From positions 248,001 through 312,000 of the forward strand of contig PHBE01000002.1 in NCBI GenBank assembly GCA_002841885.1: DNA of 64,000 nt. The letters are read 5' to 3'. Shown piece by piece: positions 16,892 to 25,435 of the stretch. The notes beneath the pieces were generated by a model. The model did no database searches. It was not told the origin of the DNA and was given only the letters and a program-made list of their open reading frames with translations. Both the position numbers and the translations under genes were made by a program. Source of the stretch: Deltaproteobacteria bacterium HGW-Deltaproteobacteria-18 (GTDB lineage: Bacteria; Desulfobacterota; Desulfovibrionia; Desulfovibrionales; Desulfomicrobiaceae). Numbering within the stretch: position 1 is the stretch's first letter; each line of letters begins with the position of its first letter.

Positions 16892-17308
16892 TCATTGGCG
16901 GCTTTCGGCGGGCAGAATGACAAGGGTCTGCGTCGTTTCCAGGAGCGGGACGGCGTCCACTCCGCCGCAGCTGGACTTGCTGATCTGGTTGAGCCTGAAT
17001 CTGAGTTCGTAGGTGCCCGGCACGTCGAAGACGAGGCGCGTATGGGGATACCCTGTCAGAATGTCCGGTTTTCCGCCCTGCGGCCGCTTCTCCACGTCGA
17101 CATTGATCGATGCGTACATGCCTTCAGGCACTTCGTAACCGCCCATCTCGAAAGTGGCGACAAGCTGCGCGCCGACAACCCGGTCTCCGGCAATGGTCAG
17201 CCGGGCGTCTTCTGCCTTCCCTATGTCCCTGGGCGGCGTATCGGCCGCGAAAACGGCTCCAGGCAAGAGCAAAGCCGCCATAAGCAGCAAAATATGAAAC
17301 CCGCGCAT
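16892..17308 (-). CDS. Exported protein of unknown function
   Basis: A 138-residue protein with a clear Sec signal peptide (MRGFHILLLMAALLLPGAVFA, cleavage after AFA about residue 21). The mature part alternates hydrophobic and polar residues (ARLTIAGDRVVGAQLVATF; YELRFRLNQISKSSCGG), as in a beta-sandwich, with a single Cys. The start at 17308 has a GAGGTGA site upstream; the longer frame is unsupported. It is divergent from the PAS-LuxR regulator and shares a 116-bp promoter region with TACCC heptamers, so co-regulation is possible. Family not recognised. Confidence 0.7.
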   Translation of the reverse strand: MRGFHILLLMAALLLPGAVFAADTPPRDIGKAEDARLTIAGDRVVGAQLVATFEMGGYEVPEGMYASINVDVEKRPQGGKPDILTGYPHTRLVFDVPGTYELRFRLNQISKSSCGGVDAVPLLETTQTLVILPAESRQ

Positions 17309-17352
17309 CACTTCACCTCGGATTTTGAGCGTTGTCCAAGCTGTCTTGCTGA

Positions 17353-17398
17353 TACCCCTTAAAAGAAATATGGCAAGTCCGTGGGTAGGCAATGGGTA
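17353..17398. promoter_or_regulatory. NarL-like TACCC heptamer cluster upstream of the PAS-LuxR regulator
   Basis: Three heptamers are seen: TACCCCT on the plus strand (17353-17359), and on the minus strand TACCCAT (17392-17398) and TACCCAC (17381-17387), the last two spaced exactly 11 bp. They fit, or nearly fit, the NarL heptamer consensus TACYYMT and lie in the divergent promoter region of the regulator and the exported protein. Confidence 0.5.
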
Positions 17399-17424
17399 GA
17401 TCAAGCAAACAACACAAGGGCCTC

Positions 17425-18765
17425 ATGAACGCAAAGGACTCCACATGTTATCAGATCCTGCTTGGGCTGACGGAAGCGCACCAGGACTACTTTCTCGCGC
17501 GCTGGTCCCTGCGCATGGAAGCTGCCGGGTATCTGCAACACACCACGGCAAAGCGCGTGGATTGCATGGTCGCCCTGAAGGAGTTTCTGCAGCCCATTAT
17601 CGAAGACATCGAGCACGACGTCATCCCTGACGAATTCTCCTCACTGCTGCGGCGCGACAACGGCTGGGAACGCTTTCTGATCGAGTCGTCCCGCCGTCAC
17701 CGCGCCCGCGGCATCACCTTCGACATGTTTCTGGGCTGCTTCAAGACCTTCGTCTACAGCCTGCTGGACGTCATCGAGAGCATGGATGCCCAGTACGACC
17801 GCAAGGTCGAGGCACGCAGGCTTGTCCGAATCTACGGAGACGCGCTGGAGGTCCTGTACCTGCAGGACTGGATCCGCATCTTCCCCGAGTTCTCGGACAA
17901 AAAACTCGACGACATGAACCGCCTCCTGACCCTCGAAAAGTGCCGCTTCGAGAACATCCTGAACGCCACTTCCGATCTCATGTTCGTGGTGGACGGCAAT
18001 GGATCGGTGGCCAACATCAATGCCGCGGTAAAGGCGGTCATGGGTGAGGCATCGACGCTGGGTCGCCCGATCTGGGAGGTTCTTTCCCTCGAAGGCTTCT
18101 CCGTTGAGGAGTTGCTGCGCTACTATCCGGTCGGCATCACCTGCGAGTTGGCTCCGATTGACGAAACCACAATCTACCGGATGCAGATAAACCCCATCAA
18201 CTCCGTGAGCCTGGCCAGCGACCAGTACATCTTCGTGCTGACCAACATGACCACGCAGGCCATGCAGCGTCAGACCCTGGAACGCATCGTCGACGAAAAG
18301 ACCGAGGCGCTGCGCAAGGAAAAAGCTCAGCTCGAGGAGATGAACATCACGTTGCGCAACGTCCTCAAAAGCGTCGGCAAGGAGCACGAGGACCACGCCA
18401 GCAACCTGGCCGCCAAGGTCAACACCCTTGTTTTGCCTGCACTGGAGCGCATCGAGTCGGAAAACGATCCGGCGATCCGCAAGGGCTACGTCACCGTCGT
18501 CAAGGACCAGCTTACGCGCCTGCTGCCCCGGGACTCAAGCGGCATGCCCCTGCTCCTCAAGCTCACCCAGATGGAAATGAAAGTCTGCCAGTTCATTCAA
18601 TCCGGCCACTCCAACAAGGACATAGCCGATCTCATGAACCTCTCCGTCGAAACCATCCAGACCCACCGCAAGAACATTCGCCGCAAGCTCGGCCTGCTCG
18701 GCAAGAGCATCAGCCTTTACGCCCATCTCAACACCATGGGGCTGAAAGACACACTGGGTAGATAA
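17425..18765 (+). CDS. PAS-domain LuxR-family transcriptional regulator
   Basis: A 446-residue cytoplasmic regulator. The N-terminal about 165 residues are helical and resemble RsbR-type (globin-like) sensor domains; a PAS domain follows (RFENILNATSDLMFVVDGNG onward); a coiled coil (IVDEKTEALRKEKAQLEEMN) leads to a C-terminal LuxR/GerE helix-turn-helix (LTQMEMKVCQFIQSGHSNKD, then ETIQTHRKNIRRKL). No receiver domain is present, so it probably senses a ligand or redox state directly. It is immediately upstream of the torD-molybdoenzyme operon and likely controls it. I chose ATG 17425 (AAGGG upstream) over ATG 17392, which overlaps the putative operator. Confidence 0.8.
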   Translation: MNAKDSTCYQILLGLTEAHQDYFLARWSLRMEAAGYLQHTTAKRVDCMVALKEFLQPIIEDIEHDVIPDEFSSLLRRDNGWERFLIESSRRHRARGITFDMFLGCFKTFVYSLLDVIESMDAQYDRKVEARRLVRIYGDALEVLYLQDWIRIFPEFSDKKLDDMNRLLTLEKCRFENILNATSDLMFVVDGNGSVANINAAVKAVMGEASTLGRPIWEVLSLEGFSVEELLRYYPVGITCELAPIDETTIYRMQINPINSVSLASDQYIFVLTNMTTQAMQRQTLERIVDEKTEALRKEKAQLEEMNITLRNVLKSVGKEHEDHASNLAAKVNTLVLPALERIESENDPAIRKGYVTVVKDQLTRLLPRDSSGMPLLLKLTQMEMKVCQFIQSGHSNKDIADLMNLSVETIQTHRKNIRRKLGLLGKSISLYAHLNTMGLKDTLGR

Positions 18766-18786
18766 AGCTACCCAACATATACCCTG
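18754..18786. promoter_or_regulatory. NarL-like TACCC sites at the regulator/torD junction
   Basis: Plus-strand TACCCAA (18769-18775) and TACCCTG (18780-18786) are spaced 11 bp, the same phase as the pair upstream of the regulator gene. CTGGGTA (18754-18760) is in inverted orientation, making TGGGTAG-N6-CTACCCA. The sites lie about 90-120 bp before torD, in position to act as an operator. Confidence 0.5.
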
Positions 18787-18874
18787 AATCCCGCCTGTTT
18801 AACATGGCGTCATGCACGTATTCGGTATACAAGGATGTGAAGAACCCTTTTCCCCGTTACCGAGGTGCGCCAGC

Positions 18875-19444
18875 ATGACCGACGCATGTATCACCTGCAT
18901 CGAAGACCTGCGCGATTTCTTTTCCGCTTCGACCGCCGTCGAACTGAGGGATGCTGCCACGCGCATCGCCGCAAGCGTCGATGCCGTCATCTCCCCCGAC
19001 ACGGACTGGACAACGGTCGAGTATGAATTCAACCGCCTGTTCGTAGGCCCTGCCGCCGTCCCCGCCCCGTTGTATGCCTCCGCGTATTGCGAATCCGACC
19101 GGGTAGTTATGGGCAAAGCAGCCCTGGAAGCCCGGCAGCTTTATCACCAACTCGGGCTAACCGTGCCGCAGGAGGGCGTCATCCCCGACGACCATCTGGC
19201 CTTTGAACTGGAAGCGATGATCGTCCTCAAAAGCGCTCTGGGCGCGGACGCCCCGCCCTCCCCGGAGACAAAGGCCCTGCACGCATGGTTCGTGCGCGAG
19301 CACCTGGCCCGGTGGCTTCCGCCCTTCATCCTGGCGACCAGGACACACGCATCCGCCGGCGGAGTCATTGCCCTTGCAGCGGACGCCCTGGCCGCGTGGT
19401 TCGACAAGGAACTCAACACAACTGCGCCGCCGCTCCCGGAATGA
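18875..19444 (+). CDS. TorD/DmsD-family molybdoenzyme maturation chaperone
   Basis: A 189-residue, mostly helical cytoplasmic protein. EYEFNRLFVGPAAVPAPLYA and ALEARQLYHQLGLTVP with PDDHLAFELEAM match the TorD-family pattern (Y-x-x-LF-x-GP...P-Y-S and the H/E-rich block). It should bind the twin-arginine leader and apo-form of the downstream catalytic subunit until cofactor insertion. The start at ATG 18875 is preceded by GAGG; 29 bp separate it from the catalytic subunit gene. Confidence 0.88.
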   Translation: MTDACITCIEDLRDFFSASTAVELRDAATRIAASVDAVISPDTDWTTVEYEFNRLFVGPAAVPAPLYASAYCESDRVVMGKAALEARQLYHQLGLTVPQEGVIPDDHLAFELEAMIVLKSALGADAPPSPETKALHAWFVREHLARWLPPFILATRTHASAGGVIALAADALAAWFDKELNTTAPPLPE

Positions 19445-19473
19445 CCGGACTGGCGACGCGCGAGGAGGATTGC

Positions 19474-21726
19474 ATGTCTCAAAAAACGAGAGCTCTCAGC
19501 AGGCGTCAATTCCTTAAAGGGATCTCCGTGGCCGGAGCGGCCTCGCTGCTCCCTCTAAGGCTGCTGATGCCGTATTCGGCCGAGGCCGCAACGGCGTTCA
19601 GGGAGCAGGATTTCCAGATCTTCAGGAACGCCTGCCCCAGAAACTGCTATGATACCTGTTCCATCAAGACGTACGTCAAGGACGGGGTGGTCAAATTCAT
19701 CGAGGGGGCGCAGGAATCCACGTTCACCCAGGGCGGCCTGTGCGTTAAAGGCTACGCCTACCCGAGACGGGTCTACAGCCCGGACCGGATCAAGTACCCC
19801 ATGGTGCAGGACGGCCGTCGCACGGGCAATTGGCGCCGCGTTACATGGGACGAAGCCATGGACCGCATCGCAGGCAAGATCCTCGAAATCAAGGAAAAGG
19901 ACGGTTCCCTGCTGGGAATGGGACTGACCAAGTATTCCGGAAATTTCGGCATCACCAACTACGGCGTCGAGGGCATGATGTCTTCGCTCGGCTATACGAC
20001 CCGCTTTGTGGGCACTCCCTGCTGGCCGGCCGGCATCGATGCCCAGAACTACGACCTCGGCGACATGTGGTGCAACGATCCCGAGGACATGGTCAAATCC
20101 AGGTACGTGATCGTCTGGGGGGCCAATCCGGCGTGGTGTTCGGTGCACTCCATGAAGTACGTCAACGAGGCCAAGCGGCGCGGGGCCAAGGTCGTGGTCG
20201 TCGACCCCGTTTTTACCCAGACCGCCGCCAAGGCCGATGTCTATTGGCAGCCCGAAACATCAAGTGACGGCGCGCTGGCGCTGGGCATGGCACGCCACAT
20301 CCTGGACAATGGCCTGGTGGACAGCGATTTCGTGAACAATCACGCCAAGGGCTTCGACGAATTCGCCGCCTACCTGCGCGATAACGTCACCGTGGAGTGG
20401 GCGGCAGGCGTGAGCGGCATCCCCGCCGACCAGATCAGGGAAGTGGCCGAGGAGTTTGCAAACGCCGATCCGGCCACAATCTGGATCGGTTACGGAATGC
20501 AGCGGCACACCAACGGCGGGGCTTCGGTCCGCGCCATCGACGCCCTCGTCGCCATGACCGGAAATGTCGGCAAGGAAGGCGGAGGGGCGCGCTACGGTCA
20601 CCTGCGGACTTGGGGCTTCAACTACCATGCGCTGCTCCAGAAGCAGCCCGAAGGTTCCCGGGGATTCATCGGGGCAACCGGTCCCAAGGGCGAATTCGAC
20701 TTCACCAAGGCCGAGGCCGCCAGCTTCACGGACCGCACCGTGAACATCAACAAGACGGCCCAGGCCATCCTGGACACCAAGGATCCCGCTTTGAGGATGC
20801 TCTGGGTTTCGTGCAAGAATCCCTTTGCCCAGGACTTTGACCGCCCCAAGCTGGAAAAAGCCTTCGACTCGCTGGAAATGGTCGTCTCGGTGGAACAGTT
20901 CTTCACCGAAACGGTGAACAACTCGGACATCGTGCTGCCGGTGACCACGCTGTTCGAGGAGTGGACCGTCAACGCCTCCTATTGGCATTATTGGGTGGGC
21001 ATCAACGAGCAGGCCATAAAACCCATGTACGAGACCAAGTCGAACATCGAGATTGCCGCCCTGCTCTCGAAGAAGATGAACGAACTCTCACCCGGATCCT
21101 GCACATTCCCGCAGGACATCGATACCAGGGAGTGGCTTGAGAAGGAATTCAACCAGGGCATTTACGACTACCTGGGCATAAAACACTGGACCGACCTCAA
21201 GAACGGTCCCGTCAAGGCAAAGCTGGCGTCCTCCGCTTCCTGGAGCGACAGGAAATTCGGCACGCCTTCCGGCCAGTACGAGTTTCACTCGGAACTGTGC
21301 CAGCAGAACGGCCACGATGCCCTGCCAAGATACAAGGAAGGACGAAAACCGTACGACGAATTCAGGCTGCTGACGCCGCATACGAAATTCGGCCTGCATT
21401 CTCAGTTTATCAATCTCGACTGGATGCATGAATTCAACAAGGAACCGTTTCTCTATATGCATCCCGATGACGCGCGAGAAAAGAAAATTGCGGATCTCGA
21501 CATGGTGCGTGTCTTCAACAAGGTTGGAGAGCTCAAGGTCAAGGTCAAGCTGACAAGCAACGTCGCCAAAAAATGTCTGGTCATCTATGAAGCATGGTTC
21601 GGCAAGGGGAATGACTTCAACGTCCAGAACCTGGTGGACGATGAATCCGCAGACATGGGTGCATACAAGACCGGAGCGCCTGGCGTCGCCATTCATGGCC
21701 AGTTCGCCAATGTGGAACGGGTCTAA
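19474..21726 (+). CDS. DMSO-reductase-superfamily molybdopterin oxidoreductase, catalytic subunit
   Basis: A 750-residue exported bis-MGD enzyme. The twin-arginine signal is SRRQFLK (residues 9-15), with the hydrophobic stretch to about 38. An N-terminal [4Fe-4S] site is formed by Cys54, Cys58, Cys62 and Cys90. At the expected metal-ligand position the sequence reads GTPCWPAG (Cys183), suggesting a cysteine rather than the serine of E. coli DmsA. The molybdopterin-binding blocks (VIVWGANPAWCSVHSMKYVN; LLTPHTKFGLHSQF) are intact. With the following Fe-S and DmsC-like subunits it forms a membrane-anchored periplasmic terminal reductase (or oxidase). Substrate unknown: polysulfide/thiosulfate, S- or N-oxides are all possible. 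Confidence 0.9.
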   Translation: MSQKTRALSRRQFLKGISVAGAASLLPLRLLMPYSAEAATAFREQDFQIFRNACPRNCYDTCSIKTYVKDGVVKFIEGAQESTFTQGGLCVKGYAYPRRVYSPDRIKYPMVQDGRRTGNWRRVTWDEAMDRIAGKILEIKEKDGSLLGMGLTKYSGNFGITNYGVEGMMSSLGYTTRFVGTPCWPAGIDAQNYDLGDMWCNDPEDMVKSRYVIVWGANPAWCSVHSMKYVNEAKRRGAKVVVVDPVFTQTAAKADVYWQPETSSDGALALGMARHILDNGLVDSDFVNNHAKGFDEFAAYLRDNVTVEWAAGVSGIPADQIREVAEEFANADPATIWIGYGMQRHTNGGASVRAIDALVAMTGNVGKEGGGARYGHLRTWGFNYHALLQKQPEGSRGFIGATGPKGEFDFTKAEAASFTDRTVNINKTAQAILDTKDPALRMLWVSCKNPFAQDFDRPKLEKAFDSLEMVVSVEQFFTETVNNSDIVLPVTTLFEEWTVNASYWHYWVGINEQAIKPMYETKSNIEIAALLSKKMNELSPGSCTFPQDIDTREWLEKEFNQGIYDYLGIKHWTDLKNGPVKAKLASSASWSDRKFGTPSGQYEFHSELCQQNGHDALPRYKEGRKPYDEFRLLTPHTKFGLHSQFINLDWMHEFNKEPFLYMHPDDAREKKIADLDMVRVFNKVGELKVKVKLTSNVAKKCLVIYEAWFGKGNDFNVQNLVDDESADMGAYKTGAPGVAIHGQFANVERV

Positions 21727-21738
21727 GGAGTGAATGCA

Positions 21739-22296
21739 ATGAAGAAACAATATGCCTTTTTGGTCGATTCGGAGAAATGCATCGGATGCTTCACCTGTGC
21801 CATGGCCTGCCGCAACTATTACCATCAGGAAAAAGGTGTCGTGTGGCGGCACGTCTACCCGCTCAATGAGGAAATATACCCGCATCGGGAGCGGGCCTTC
21901 TTCTCGCTGGCCTGCAACCACTGTGAAAATCCGGCCTGCCTCAACGTCTGCCCGGTGGAAGCCTACACCAAGCGCGAGGACGGAGTCGTCGTCCATCACC
22001 AGGAAAAATGCATCGGCTGCGGGAACTGCATCCGCTCATGCCCTTACGGCGCGCCGGTGTACAACCCAGTCGAGAAACGCGCGGAGAAATGCAGCTTCTG
22101 TCACGAACGGCTTGACGCGGGGCTTTTGCCCGCCTGCGTGCAAAGCTGCCCAACAGGCGCGCTGAAACTCATCGATCTGGCCACCCTTGAGCCCGGGAAC
22201 CATGTCCAGTTTCCTCCCGGATTTCCGAAAAACGACAAGGTGAACTCCTCCACCCGGTTCATCATGCCCAAAGTCCCGACAATGGTAAGGAGGTAG
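21739..22296 (+). CDS. Four-cluster ferredoxin-like electron-transfer subunit (DmsB/PsrB type)
   Basis: A 185-residue Fe-S protein with 16 cysteines arranged for four [4Fe-4S] clusters (CIGCFTCAMAC; CNHCENPACLNVCP; CIGCGNCIRSCPYG; CSFCHERL...CVQSCPTGA). It passes electrons between the DmsC-like quinol anchor and the Mo subunit. It has no signal peptide and would be co-exported with the Tat-signalled catalytic subunit. An in-frame GTG at 21730 is too close to the AAGGAG; ATG 21739 has correct 8-nt spacing. Confidence 0.93.
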   Translation: MKKQYAFLVDSEKCIGCFTCAMACRNYYHQEKGVVWRHVYPLNEEIYPHRERAFFSLACNHCENPACLNVCPVEAYTKREDGVVVHHQEKCIGCGNCIRSCPYGAPVYNPVEKRAEKCSFCHERLDAGLLPACVQSCPTGALKLIDLATLEPGNHVQFPPGFPKNDKVNSSTRFIMPKVPTMVRR

Positions 22297-22298
22297 GC

Positions 22299-23090
22299 AT
22301 GCAATCCATGGAATTACCACTGGTCCTGTTCACGGTGCTCTCGCAGGCCGCCATCGGTCTGGTTCTCATGAACGCCGTACGTCTCCACGCGGGCCCCGGC
22401 GAGGGCAACGCCCGCAAGGAATGGACGCTGATCGCGGCCTTCATGGGCGCGGGCATCGCGGCCTCTCTCTTCCATCTCGGCCATCCGCTTGAATCGTACC
22501 GCGCCCTTGCGCATCTTGAGAAAGCGTGGCTCAGCCGCGAAGTGCTCGCAGCGGGAATCTTTTTCGCGCTGGCGGCCTTTGCTGCAGCCACAGGGCGGGA
22601 AAAAGGCTCTCCCGTGCTGGTCTGGGCATCGGTCCTGGCCGGACTGCTGGCGCTCCTGGCCTCGGGCATGACCTATGCTCCTCCCGCGCTGCCGGCGGTG
22701 AACAACGCCCTGCCCACGGTCTTCTTCCTCATCTCCGCCGTGGTCCTGGGCGCCGGATTCGCAAGCTGGTTCGCCGCAGCGGTCAACCAGCCATTGCTGG
22801 CCCGCATCTTCGTGACGGCCCTCGTGGTCGGACTGGTCGTGCGCCTCACGGTTCCCTGCGCCTGGCTTTCCGGATCTGAAATCATGCGTCAGACAGGCCT
22901 GGCCTGGCTCGGCGCTCCGCTGTATTGGGCCCACATCGCGCTGATGGCGGCCTGCCTTGGCGTGCTCTGGAAGAACCGGACAATCCCCGTCTGGCTTCCG
23001 CTTCTGGCCCTGGCCGGAGAACTGGCGGGCCGTGCAGTGTTCTTTTCCGAAACAATCCACACAGCCGTCAATATCGGCGCACCCTATTAA
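22299..23090 (+). CDS. DmsC-like membrane anchor subunit
   Basis: A 263-residue integral membrane protein with about eight hydrophobic helices. The N-terminus ELPLVLFTVLSQAAIGLVLM and SLFHLGHPLESYRALAHLEK (His motif) resemble E. coli DmsC, the quinol-oxidising anchor of DMSO reductase. A strong AAGGAGG precedes the ATG. It starts 2 nt after the Fe-S subunit stop, making a dms-like operon torD-A-B-C. Confidence 0.87.
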   Translation: MQSMELPLVLFTVLSQAAIGLVLMNAVRLHAGPGEGNARKEWTLIAAFMGAGIAASLFHLGHPLESYRALAHLEKAWLSREVLAAGIFFALAAFAAATGREKGSPVLVWASVLAGLLALLASGMTYAPPALPAVNNALPTVFFLISAVVLGAGFASWFAAAVNQPLLARIFVTALVVGLVVRLTVPCAWLSGSEIMRQTGLAWLGAPLYWAHIALMAACLGVLWKNRTIPVWLPLLALAGELAGRAVFFSETIHTAVNIGAPY

Positions 23091-23101
23091 GAAATACCCG
23101 A

Positions 23102-23129
23102 GGGGACTGGACCGATTGGTTCGGTCCCC
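23102..23129 (+). terminator. Strong hairpin after the molybdoenzyme operon
   Basis: A 12-bp stem (GGGGACTGGACC with GGTTCGGTCCCC, two G-U pairs) with GATT loop lies 11 bp after the dmsC-like stop. No U-run follows, so it may act as a 3' stabiliser or a non-canonical terminator. The rest of 23130-23304 shows nothing I recognise. Confidence 0.5.
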
Positions 23130-23304
23130 GCCTGGTTTACCAGCCAGCAACCGCCCTGCCCCCCTCCTTGTTGTCAGGCCAGCAGAAATTGGCAACTCCA
23201 TAAACAATCCCTTGGAACACCTCGCAAGCAAATCATTCAAAACAAATCTTTCGCTGACTTCTTCAGGCTCCTGAATCCTTTACGCCACCACGCCGCGGCA
23301 CATC

Positions 23305-25233
23305 TCAGCCACGCGGATACACCATGGGCAGCCGCGCCAGAGGGTTTCGGAGCGCAACGCCCAGGCGGGATTCGTAGATGGCCGTGTAGGCGGCCACCTT
23401 TTCCACGTAGTTCCTGGTTTCATTATACGGGATGGTTTCTACCCAGACATCGGCGGGCATGGGGATTGACGGGAGCCAGCCTTTGACCCGGCTTTGCCCG
23501 GCATTGTAGGCGGCGGTGGCCAGCAAGGGATTGTTTTGCAGGTCGTCGAGCTGCCTGCGCAGGTAGGATGCGCCGTAGCGGATGTTGCGCTCGGGTTGCA
23601 GCAGCAAAATGGGATGGGACAATTTTTCGCCATGCCAGCGCGCGATGCGCCTGCCTGTCTGCGGCATGATCTGCATCAGCCCCAGGGCCCCGGCAGAAGA
23701 CCCTACGTCAGACATGAACAGGCTCTCCTGACGCGCCACCCCGTAGATCAGGGCCGGGCTGAGGCCCGCGGCGCCGGCCTCGGCAAAAACGATGTCCCTG
23801 TGCGGCAGGGGAAAACGTAGCTCCAGGTCCGTCATGTGCCCTGCCGCGGCGGTGGCCACAATGGCCCGGTCATGCCAGCCAAGCCCGTGCGCCCAGGCAG
23901 CGGCAGCAGCCAGCTCCATGGCGTCGAGGCCAGGCTGGGCCTGTTGCCACTCGCGTCGGGCCGGGCCGTAGCGCCCAAGGGCATGAAGTTCTGCGGCGCG
24001 CTGCAGGGCGGGCAGCTTCCCGACGCGGCGCACGGCCTCGTCCGAAACAGTCAGCGGGTCGTGCTGCACCACCAGCGGCCGACCCAGATGCCCCAGGGCC
24101 AGCATGGCGAAGTAATCCTGTCCTCCGGCCAGTGCTTCAAAAATTTCCCGCGCTTCCAGGTCCCGGCCATTCTCCTGCAAGGCGCGTCCCTTCCAGTATC
24201 GCCAACGGGACTCCTCTTTCTGGGCTGCGGTGAGGCTTTCAAGCATGCGCAGCGCCACCCGCCAGTCCTGCGTACGCAGAGCCGCACGCACGGCCCACTC
24301 GCGCACGGAGTCGCTGCGCAGGTCTTCCGGCATGGACTCCACCCGTGCCAGTGCGCCGGGCTCAAAACGCAGGCACATGTACATGACCGCATTATTTTCG
24401 ATGGCCGCAAATCGCGCACGATCAAGGCCGCTTCTGCGGCGCAGGCCGTCCCAGTCCGCAGCGGCCCTGGTCGCATCATTCCGGATCATCTTGCGCATGC
24501 CGTGGGCGAGGATTGCATCCATCCGATCGTGGGTCACCGAGGACCAGTCACGCTCCAGAATCAGGGAGGGCTGCCGGTCGACCCGCAGCCAGTAGTCGAG
24601 CCACTGCGCGTCGGCAGGACCAAGATGACGCTTCAGGTACTTGGCAAGACTGGTCTGCCCTCTGCGCATGGCCAGTTCGATGCGCTGCCAGGTCAAATCC
24701 CTGGTCAGGCCGCCACTTTTGATCCAGGCCTCGAAAAGGGGATCGCAGGACTTGGGGCGCGGCGACCCCGAAAGCCACAATGACCTGGCCTGGTCCATGG
24801 CCTCGGAACGCCTGCCCGTATTCAGCAGGGCCTGTCCGTATTCGCATTGCAGGTTCTCGTCGTTTTGCGGGCGATAGTCCTCGACAAAGCGGTTCCACTG
24901 GCCATTCCTGCCAAGCTGGGCGAGCCATGGCCTGCGCAGCGCATCGGCAGGCGGGGTGCCGTCGTAGTCGCGCAGAAAGACGCGCACCTCCCCGGCGATG
25001 CCGGGCTCCATGCGCCCTTCCAGATCCTGCTGCGTCAGATAGGGCAGCAGCGGATAATCGCCCAGTTCGGTCCTGCGGGCCAGGTAATCCTGACGCTGCC
25101 CCTTGCCGAGCGCCTCCTCGGCCTGGATAAAAATCTGGCGCCTGTATTCGCCAGAGGCATGGCTCGGCGAGGAAATCATGACACCGAAGGCAGCCATGCA
25201 TACGAAAACAAGAATGCGAGAGATGAAAATCAT
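23305..25233 (-). CDS. Soluble lytic murein transglycosylase (Slt70-like)
   Basis: A 642-residue periplasmic enzyme cleaving the MurNAc-GlcNAc bond to form anhydromuropeptides. It has a signal peptide (MIFISRILVFVCMAAFGVMI, cleavage near SHA-SG), a long helical superhelix (U/L-type) to about residue 480, and a C-terminal SLT domain: YGVARQESLFMSDVGSSAGA (catalytic Glu in RQES), LGLMQIMPQTG, and LLATAAYNAGQSRVKGWL. Length is near that of E. coli Slt70 (645). It stands alone on the minus strand. Confidence 0.93.
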   Translation of the reverse strand: MIFISRILVFVCMAAFGVMISSPSHASGEYRRQIFIQAEEALGKGQRQDYLARRTELGDYPLLPYLTQQDLEGRMEPGIAGEVRVFLRDYDGTPPADALRRPWLAQLGRNGQWNRFVEDYRPQNDENLQCEYGQALLNTGRRSEAMDQARSLWLSGSPRPKSCDPLFEAWIKSGGLTRDLTWQRIELAMRRGQTSLAKYLKRHLGPADAQWLDYWLRVDRQPSLILERDWSSVTHDRMDAILAHGMRKMIRNDATRAAADWDGLRRRSGLDRARFAAIENNAVMYMCLRFEPGALARVESMPEDLRSDSVREWAVRAALRTQDWRVALRMLESLTAAQKEESRWRYWKGRALQENGRDLEAREIFEALAGGQDYFAMLALGHLGRPLVVQHDPLTVSDEAVRRVGKLPALQRAAELHALGRYGPARREWQQAQPGLDAMELAAAAAWAHGLGWHDRAIVATAAAGHMTDLELRFPLPHRDIVFAEAGAAGLSPALIYGVARQESLFMSDVGSSAGALGLMQIMPQTGRRIARWHGEKLSHPILLLQPERNIRYGASYLRRQLDDLQNNPLLATAAYNAGQSRVKGWLPSIPMPADVWVETIPYNETRNYVEKVAAYTAIYESRLGVALRNPLARLPMVYPRG

Positions 25234-25398
25234 GCGTCCTTCCCGATATTTTGTTCCATACTGCCAAGGCTGCCCCAGGCCTGCAAGCCCGACAAATCAG
25301 AAAGACCCATGTCTTCCAAAAAACATCCGGCAGCCCACGAAATGACATCTCTCCCACAAATCTCTGCCGGGCAATTCAAATCCGCCCATTATCCTTTG

Positions 25399-25423
25399 AC
25401 CGGGGGCGATTTGCGCCCCCGGT
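25399..25423 (-). terminator. Terminator-like hairpin after the MacB-type ABC operon
   Basis: A perfect 10-bp stem (ACCGGGGGCG / CGCCCCCGGT) with a 5-nt loop lies 12 bp downstream of the ATPase stop on the minus strand. The U-run is poor. Confidence 0.6.
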
Positions 25424-25435
25424 GGTCACCCAGCC

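Noticed and set aside
17392-18769. Nearly identical 14-mers TGGGTAGAT(C/A)AAGC at both ends of the PAS-LuxR gene as transposon target duplications
   Set aside because: Both are better explained as part of the repeated TACCC/GGGTA operator motif; no inverted ends or mobility genes are present.
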